From Helianthus annuus (Eukaryota > Streptophyta > Magnoliopsida > Asterales > Asteraceae): 64,000 bases of DNA. Positions 58,227 to 64,000 of this stretch are shown piece by piece. Below the pieces are notes generated by a model. That model did no database searches, was not told where the DNA came from, and saw nothing but the letters and a program-made list of their open reading frames with translations. How positions within the stretch are numbered: the stretch's first letter is position 1; every line of letters starts with the position of its first letter. The position numbers were made by a program, and so were the translations under genes. The stretch lies in NCBI RefSeq assembly GCF_002127325.2, contig NC_035449.2, positions 141,752,820 through 141,816,819 on the forward strand, read 5' to 3'.

Positions 58227-59619
58227 GACTCTCCGCAATGCAACGGCCTTCATTTACTACATGCATCCTAGTCATCACTGGCACATCAGCTTTTAACCCA
58301 TTCTTCCCACATGCATTCTCTCTCCTCTTTTTAACTTCAACCCATCCTTCCCACATGCATCCTCTCTCTTCCACATCACCATTTCTTTTTCTATCTTAAA
58401 AACATTTAAAGGGCACACCTTCACCTTCTCTCTCCTGCATGTAGGTGCACTTCCCTACATGCAACCCCCTTAAATGCCACATACCCCAATGCTTCCTTTA
58501 TAAATGCATTCTCCATATCATCAAGTGCAACCCCCCAACAAGAAGCGTTGAGGGCAGTCTTAATATGTTAGCTAAGAATGACGGGTGTAATTTTAACTAG
58601 ATTTGTTAACCAGTTAGTCAATATATTGGTTTTGCCGTTAAAAAAAGGAATAAATTAAACAGTTAGTCAATAAATTGTTAACCAAACTAACCATTAACTG
58701 GGTTTGACTAAATTAATCGACAATTGAGTTGACTGAATATTTTTCTAAACACCTAGAAAACAACAATAACCCTTTTTTATCAGCAACAAACAGAATAAGT
58801 GTACCACACAAAAAAACTCAAGCGAGGAGCTAGACAAAAGAAATATCTTTTGCCCGTTTAAGTCGAAGATGTGGTTTAATAAAATTTACTTTAAAAAAAG
58901 TAACGAGAGGGAACCTAATTAATAACCTAAATTCTAGTAATCAACAACTATTTAAATCTTGAATCAAATCACTACAGTGAAAAAGATGTTATACAATGAA
59001 TGATCTTTGACCCAAGTGATGTAAGTTATAAAAGTCTAAAGGTGGTTTCGTTTTCATGGAAGTTGAAAATTTTAAACTAAAATTGAGTCATAAAACCACA
59101 TAAAACTCTTTAATGGAGTCATGTATAAGTTCATGTGTAGTCATAAAACCACATAGAACCCTTTAATGGAGTCATGCAATAAGTGGCGAAAAAGTGTAAG
59201 AGAGGGTTTTATGGAGAGTTATATCATAAGAGTGTGTAGTGGTAAAAAGGTTATATAACTCCTTTAATTGTACATACATATGTATGTAAATATATGTGTC
59301 TAAGTGGGGTGGGGGGAGGGGTATGTCGTGATATTTTTCGCGAAGAATCAAATTTCAATCCTCATAGCGCCGGCTGTAATAGTGTTGCCGGGCACTATAC
59401 TCCCCTCCGACATGATACACGGCCATAACGCTTTAGAATTTTTAACTTTCTAAACCTAAACTAATAACATAATAATTACATGGTGTGCCACACCTTATAA
59501 TAATTTGATACTTTTTCTCTTTATAATAATTTGCAATGAGGAGGCACATAATCTTTATAACAACTTGATATATCTGTCGTCCTTTCCTTCCACCTTCCCC
59601 TGGCCTAACTCAATATCCA
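58227..59619. other. Upstream region of the cyclin gene; no gene seen
   Basis: CT-rich sequence at 58290-58450 (ctctctcctc, tgcatgta words) is followed by AT-rich DNA. A duplicated phrase agtcataaaaccacata(a/g)aac occurs at about 59085 and 59138. A G-run is at 59305-59318. No convincing TATA box could be tied to the gene. Confidence 0.5.
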
Positions 59620-59642
59620 CCCCCCCCCCCCCCTCTCTTAAT

Positions 59643-59683
<41 letters not shown>
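59620..59683. repeat. C-run and (TA)n microsatellite upstream of the cyclin start
   Basis: Fourteen C (59620-59633), then ctctctta, then gtgtg leading into about 17 TA units (59649-59683). It ends about 80 bp before the ATG, so it is in the 5' UTR or core promoter. Confidence 0.9.
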
Positions 59684-59685
<2 letters not shown>

Positions 59686-59765
59686 TCCCTCCCATTTTGA
59701 AAACCATAAAAAGAAACAAACCCATCTCTCCATTTGTCCCAAACTCTATTGGGTGTCAACTAAAA

Positions 59766-61079
59766 ATGGTTTTTTCTTCAAATATGGCCATTTCTCCAAG
59801 AAAACTTAGATATGATGTGTATTCATATTCATACCAACAAGACTCCGAAACCCCTCTGGTCATCTCAGTTCTTGCTTCTCTCATTGAAAGAACTTTGGCT
59901 AGAAACGAGAGAATTGGTAGAAAATGTGTGTCAAGTCTCAAGCACAATAGTTCGAAAACTAGCGTTAGGGTTTTCGATTGCAATGAAACACCCGATATGA
60001 CGATCCAGTCTTATCTTGAAAGGATCTTTAAGTATACCAGAGCCGGGCCATCTGTATATGTTATCGCGTATGTTTATATTGATCGGTTTTGCTCGGCGTT
60101 GCCGGAGTTCCGGATAACTGGCCGGAATGTTCATAGGCTTTTGATTACAACTATTATGGTGGCTTCTAAGTATGTTGAAGACATGTAAGCATTTCTTTTA
60201 TTTTGATCATATTCTTTTTTGTATAATTTCATATTCTTTTAACTTTATTAATGGTTTAAACGTGACAACTGTTATACCTTTTGTGTGTGTATATACACAC
60301 ATATATCAACATTTAAAACATGAATTGTGGCGAAGCTTGAGATTTCTGATCATGTGTCGAAAACGTATATACCTAAAAAAATTATAAAACCAGGGGGTCG
60401 ATAACGTACATACCTAAAAAATTCTATACGAAAACTATATAACGGACACTACTGAGCGAAATGTTCGGGGGTCCCCGGGCCCTTCTATCCTACGCCCCTG
60501 AACATGAGCATAAATGCTCAACACCTTTGCATTATTTTTTAACGCTATCAGTTAAATTATGCATGGAATAATAATTGTACCGTACGAAAGAAATTATGAT
60601 ACAACATGCATGTCACGTACAGATGGGCCGGATGTTTTTAAACATTGAACGTACATTGTTATATTGTTATAGGTGGGCAATAATTCATTGCAAGAATTTA
60701 ATGCGACTAACTTCATGTATTATTTTTCATTTTTCTACTATTTAGGATATTTGTTTGAAAATAAAGATCAAGAAAATCATGAGTTAAAGGATTTAAATTT
60801 TAAATAAATTTATTTTCTTGCAGGAATTATAGAAATTCATACTTTGCAAGAGTTGGAGGCATAACAACTGAAGAAATGAACACATTAGAGCTTGAGTTTT
60901 TGTTCTTGATGAACTTTAGAATGCACGTAAATGTGAGTGTTTTTGAGAGCTATTGTTGTCATTTAGAAAGGGAAGTGAGCATCGGAGGCGGATATTATAT
61001 CGAGAAAACCCTACGATGTGCTGAAGAGACTAAATCGCGGCAAAGGGAATACAATCAAATGTCCCGAATTACACTCTAA
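59766..61079 (+). CDS. CYCP3: P/U-type cyclin, CYCP3 (CYCU2) class, two exons
   Basis: Exon 1 is 59766-60184 and exon 2 is 60824-61079. The 639-bp intron has gtaagc at its start and a ttcttgcag end. The protein is 224 residues, the normal length for this class. The N-terminus AISPRKLRYDVYSYSYQQDS and LVISVLASLIERTLARNER mark the CYCP3/CYCU2 subgroup. The cyclin box follows (about residues 75-190): MTIQSYLERIFKYT, YVYIDRF, NVHRLLITTIMVASKYVEDM, then exon 2 with NYRNSYFARVGG, LELEFLFLMNF and FESYCCHLEREVSIGGGYYI. It ends near SRITL as in relatives. These PHO80-like cyclins bind A-type CDKs; work in other plants links them to cell division and hormone or nutrient signals. An alternative start is the ATG at 59784 (MAISP). 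No defect is seen, so it is probably functional. Confidence 0.95.
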
Positions 61080-61486
61080 TATTCGGGGTTGTTTTAGTTT
61101 AATATTTTGGTACAAGGAAAGCTTTGGGTGATATGTATAAGTAGAAATATGTACAAAAGATAGTCTTGAAGGGTTTTTGCTTCGAGATTGATCAACTACA
61201 AGATTGATGTAGGTGTGTTTTCAAATGAGATCTAGGATTGTTCGTAGTTTGACCCTTTTTCAATGGGGATGGATATAAAATTAAGAACAGAACATGCAAT
61301 TTAATACAGAAGTGTAAAATAAGTCACATTTGAGATTTTTCCGGTCATACCCTACCTATTACCCTATAATTGATTTGAATCTGAATCTGATTTTAAAAAC
61401 AATGCATATGTATTTCTCTTCTTTTTTCAAACTTTGAAGTTAATTAAATAAATAATACGAATGTTGGAAGGAAATATAAGTTTAAC
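61080..61486. other. 3' flank of the cyclin gene
   Basis: Probable 3' UTR in the first 200 bp, AT-rich. Several possible poly(A) words occur (ttaaataaataa near 61441) but none can be chosen. Confidence 0.4.
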
Positions 61487-62364
61487 TAGGTTATAACCCC
61501 GTGTATTACACGGGTTAAATAAATAAATTTTATATATTAAATAATAAAATAATATATCTTTAAAAACCTCATTTATTGCACGGGTTGAATAAATATCATT
61601 TTTAAATATTAAGTAATAAAAAGTTATATCAATAAGAAACATATTGTACGGGTTGAATAAATGTAATTTTATATAGCAAATAATAAAAAACTTATACCTT
61701 TAAAACCATGTGTTTACACGGGTTGAATAAATGTAATATTTTTCACCAAATAATAAAAATAGTTATATCTTTAAAATCCCTTGTGTATTACACTGCCTGA
61801 ATAAATATGATTTTATATACCAAATAAAGAAAATTATATTTAAAAAACTAATGGATATACTCGGTACGCGATAGATATGGTGATTGAGGGGATGATTATT
61901 GAAAAGAAAATACAGTGATCAAACATGTTATTCAAGAAACAAATAAGTAGCCATTTAAGTGATAGAATATAAATTATATTTAAAAACCCGTAATAAATCT
62001 AATTTTACATAAAAGTAATATTGAAAGCTACATACAATTTGTTAAAAATTATGTAATAAAATCGATATAAATCTTTTTTAATAATGAAAACAAAAATAAA
62101 TAATATTAAAGTTTAGTTTTAGTGATAAATAATTTGGTTATTTAAAAATATCTTAAATTAATAATATTTAGTATGAGAGTTATCTATAATTAATTAGAAG
62201 AAATTAAACTAAATAATAATTATCCATAACATATTAAATTAAATAATATTTAGTATGATGGTTATCTATAATTAATTAGAAAAGATTAAACTAAAACAAT
62301 AATTATCTATAAAACATGGCCTAATATGATGACAAGTGTCGGTTTCTTTTATTATATAGTAAGA
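61487..62364 (-). mobile_element. Helitron-like non-autonomous element 1
   Basis: Read on the minus strand, the 5' end is TCTTACTATATAATAAAAG (62364 downwards). The 3' end is a hairpin cccgtgtaatacacggg, then gttataac, then CTAG (61490-61487), followed by T. A TC start, a 3' hairpin, a CTRR end and no TSD are the Helitron signature. Near the 3' end the hairpin block is iterated about five times with a 70-75-bp spacing (about 61500, 61570, 61640, 61715 and 61785). No Rep/helicase is present. Confidence 0.75.
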
Positions 62365-62775
62365 CTAGGTTAAAACCCCGTGTATTACACGGGTTGAATA
62401 AATGTAATTTTATATACTAAATAAAAAACAATATACTTTTAAAAACCTCATTTATTACATGTGTTAAGTAAATATAATTTTGTATATTAAATAATAATAT
62501 ATATCTTTAAAAACCTCATTTATTGTGGGGTTTGAATAAATGTAATTTTGTATACCAAACAATAAAAAAATTATATTTAAAAAAACCCTGTGTATTCACG
62601 GGTGGAAGAAATGTAATTTTATATACTGAATAATAAAAAAAGTTATATTTTAAAAAAACTTTGTGTATTGTATGGCTTGAATAAATCTAACTTTATATAG
62701 CAAATAATAAAAAAAAAAAATTATATCTTTCAAACCATGTGTATTATACGGGTTTATCTATTGTTAAAAAAAATC
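62365..62775 (-). mobile_element. Helitron-like element 2 (3' part), abutting element 1
   Basis: The 3' hairpin and CTAG end (62368-62365) touch the 5' TC of element 1 directly. Six degraded iterations of the hairpin block follow at about 62380, 62455, 62520, 62590, 62655 and 62740. Its 5' end was not found. The end at 62775 is where the repeats stop. Confidence 0.6.
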
Positions 62776-64000
62776 TTTCTAAATCAAAATGGATTTTTTT
62801 TATTATTTTTTAAATTAGGTTAATATATTTTAAACTTTTGGTTTGATTAATAAGTTGTTTAATATAATTTCTCATAGTGAACAATAATAACATTAACAAT
62901 AAATAATATGTATGTTTATCTACTGTTAAGTGAAACAATATTAATTAACGTTAAAAAAACATTAAAACTAATATACTTTTCAAAATAAAGTTTATATTAA
63001 TAAAACAAAATAAAGTTTATATAGTAAAAATATATTTTGTTGGGTTAGAATCAAATACATAGTCTCCTAAAAATAAGAAGTCATGGGAAGAGTATCAAAC
63101 GGACTCCGACTGACCTCATTCGAGCGACATTGGAACCGTAATTCTATGATATGAGATTGTGAATTTTCGCTTTTTGGTTTTTTAACTTCTAGATATTAGA
63201 TTTTTTGTTTAGATCTACGTGTCTTTTTATTTAACATGGTGTGTTTTCTATATTTATACCATTGTGTTATATTTTATGATTCATTGTGTCTTTGTTCCTT
63301 CTCATTTTTAGGATACTTTGTATGATAACATTAGCCTTATTTTTGATATACTATAATTATTTGTATAAACATAGGATTCTTAAATTAACCACACTTGAGC
63401 TTGTAAGATCATACGGAGTAGGCGTTGAAAAGTGGTGTGGAAGCCTCTCCACGCCAAACACACCGGCCCGTGGGTGGCGTAAGGAGCGGCGGGGGGAGGA
63501 GGGCAGAAGATTTTCACCGGGGTGGAGGGATTGTGCAGTGTGAGGTGGCGGATTTTGATTGGTGAGTGTTGTTTGAGTTAGTTTTAAATAATTGATGTTT
63601 TTTTTTTTTTTGAATAAAAACGTCACTTTCACGCCAACACCACCTTGTGTTTTTTTACCACGCTCCCTTATTATGTGGCAAACACATGACGCTTATTACC
63701 CATCTTCATGAAAATTAATATAGTCTAAAACTAATATACTATATGTGGGTTTAATGTTTTGAACAGTATGATAAATCTAATTTAATATAATCTATACTAA
63801 AGGATTTCAATTTGCTTTCACCTTCAAATTTCTGTTTAGTTATACTATGTTTTATTTTTTAATAATTAATAAGTGAACATCACTTAAATTTAGAATTTAA
63901 ATTTATGTTTTTGTCTGATTAAATTATATCCTTTAAGCGTGTAAACGAATATCTCAGATTTAGTTTATTCATTGTTTTTCGTTAGTTTTTATTCATTAAA
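62776..64000. other. AT-rich DNA without recognised genes
   Basis: A GC-richer patch at 63390-63560 (cgccaaacacaccgg, ggcggggggagga) and an inversely similar cacgccaacaccacctt near 63631 may be ends of another foldback element. A T-run is at 63599-63612. A tctatactaaagg word near 63793 is Helitron-start-like but unsupported. Confidence 0.4.

Noticed and set aside
57508..58374. 288-residue minus-strand ORF rich in Ser/Leu
   Set aside because: It is a translation of GA and GTGGTG microsatellites inside a small transposon. Composition is fully explained by the repeats and no domain is visible.
58227..58560. Possible MITE between tagactctccgcaatgc and gttgagggcagtct
   Set aside because: Ends are only loosely complementary and no convincing target duplication was found.
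59505..59765. Upstream ATG at 59505 as the cyclin start
   Set aside because: It would add 87 residues, many encoded by the TA microsatellite and C-run. The family begins close to AISPRK, so 59766 (or 59784) fits.

Overview
This window is plant nuclear DNA, almost certainly a eudicot and most likely Asteraceae. The order rests on two inferences: an intact cyclin gene of a plant-specific class, and the particular mix of Tekay/Del-like Ty3 elements plus a Sirevirus-like copia element with a long 3' ORF of a kind I associate with Asteraceae. There are no prokaryotic features, operons or CRISPR arrays. About nine tenths of the window is transposable-element DNA. The only ordinary host gene I can support is one two-exon P/U-type cyclin (CYCP3 / CYCU2 type) at 59766-61079.

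Layout. 1-2698: 5' LTR, primer binding site and leader of a minus-strand Ty3 element that runs out of the window. 2699-3307: broken hAT (TTF-finger type) transposase. 3308-5012: no gene. 5022-8924: Mutator-type foldback element (9-bp TSD) split by a solo LTR (6263-8813, 5-bp TSD). 9027-9259: tRNA-derived SINE. 9338-11379: another solo LTR. 11481-54863: a small Mutator-type MITE expanded about 100-fold by nested insertions. 55335-58223: a further Mutator MITE, two small TAA/TTA-flanked MITEs and SINE-like pieces. 59766-61079: the cyclin gene. 61487-about 62775: two tandem Helitron-like elements. The rest is AT-rich and without genes.

The nest can be read from its target-site duplications. The outer MITE (TSD ttacaactt) contains an inner MITE (TSD tttttcagt) and a copia element (13189-54610). 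The copia element kept only RNase H and a long downstream ORF. That ORF is split by a plus-strand Tekay-like element (16697-41616, TSD gcaga) and by a rearranged minus-strand Tekay-like element (42271-52419). The plus-strand Tekay is itself split by a gag-only LTR element (20571-31316, TSD gtgtc). The gag-only element has an open gag, no pol, and a 105-bp tandem array with a three-monomer higher-order pattern.

The two Tekay-like elements are coding-dead through in-frame stop codons, several of which are C-to-T type changes. Two things are least explained by known families. One is an array of about ten roughly 19-nt hairpins in the leader of the plus-strand Tekay element, followed by a long acidic, proline-rich ORF upstream of gag. 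The other is the minus-strand element, whose flanking repeats extend past the LTR into the primer site, the gag start and a piece of the copia host.
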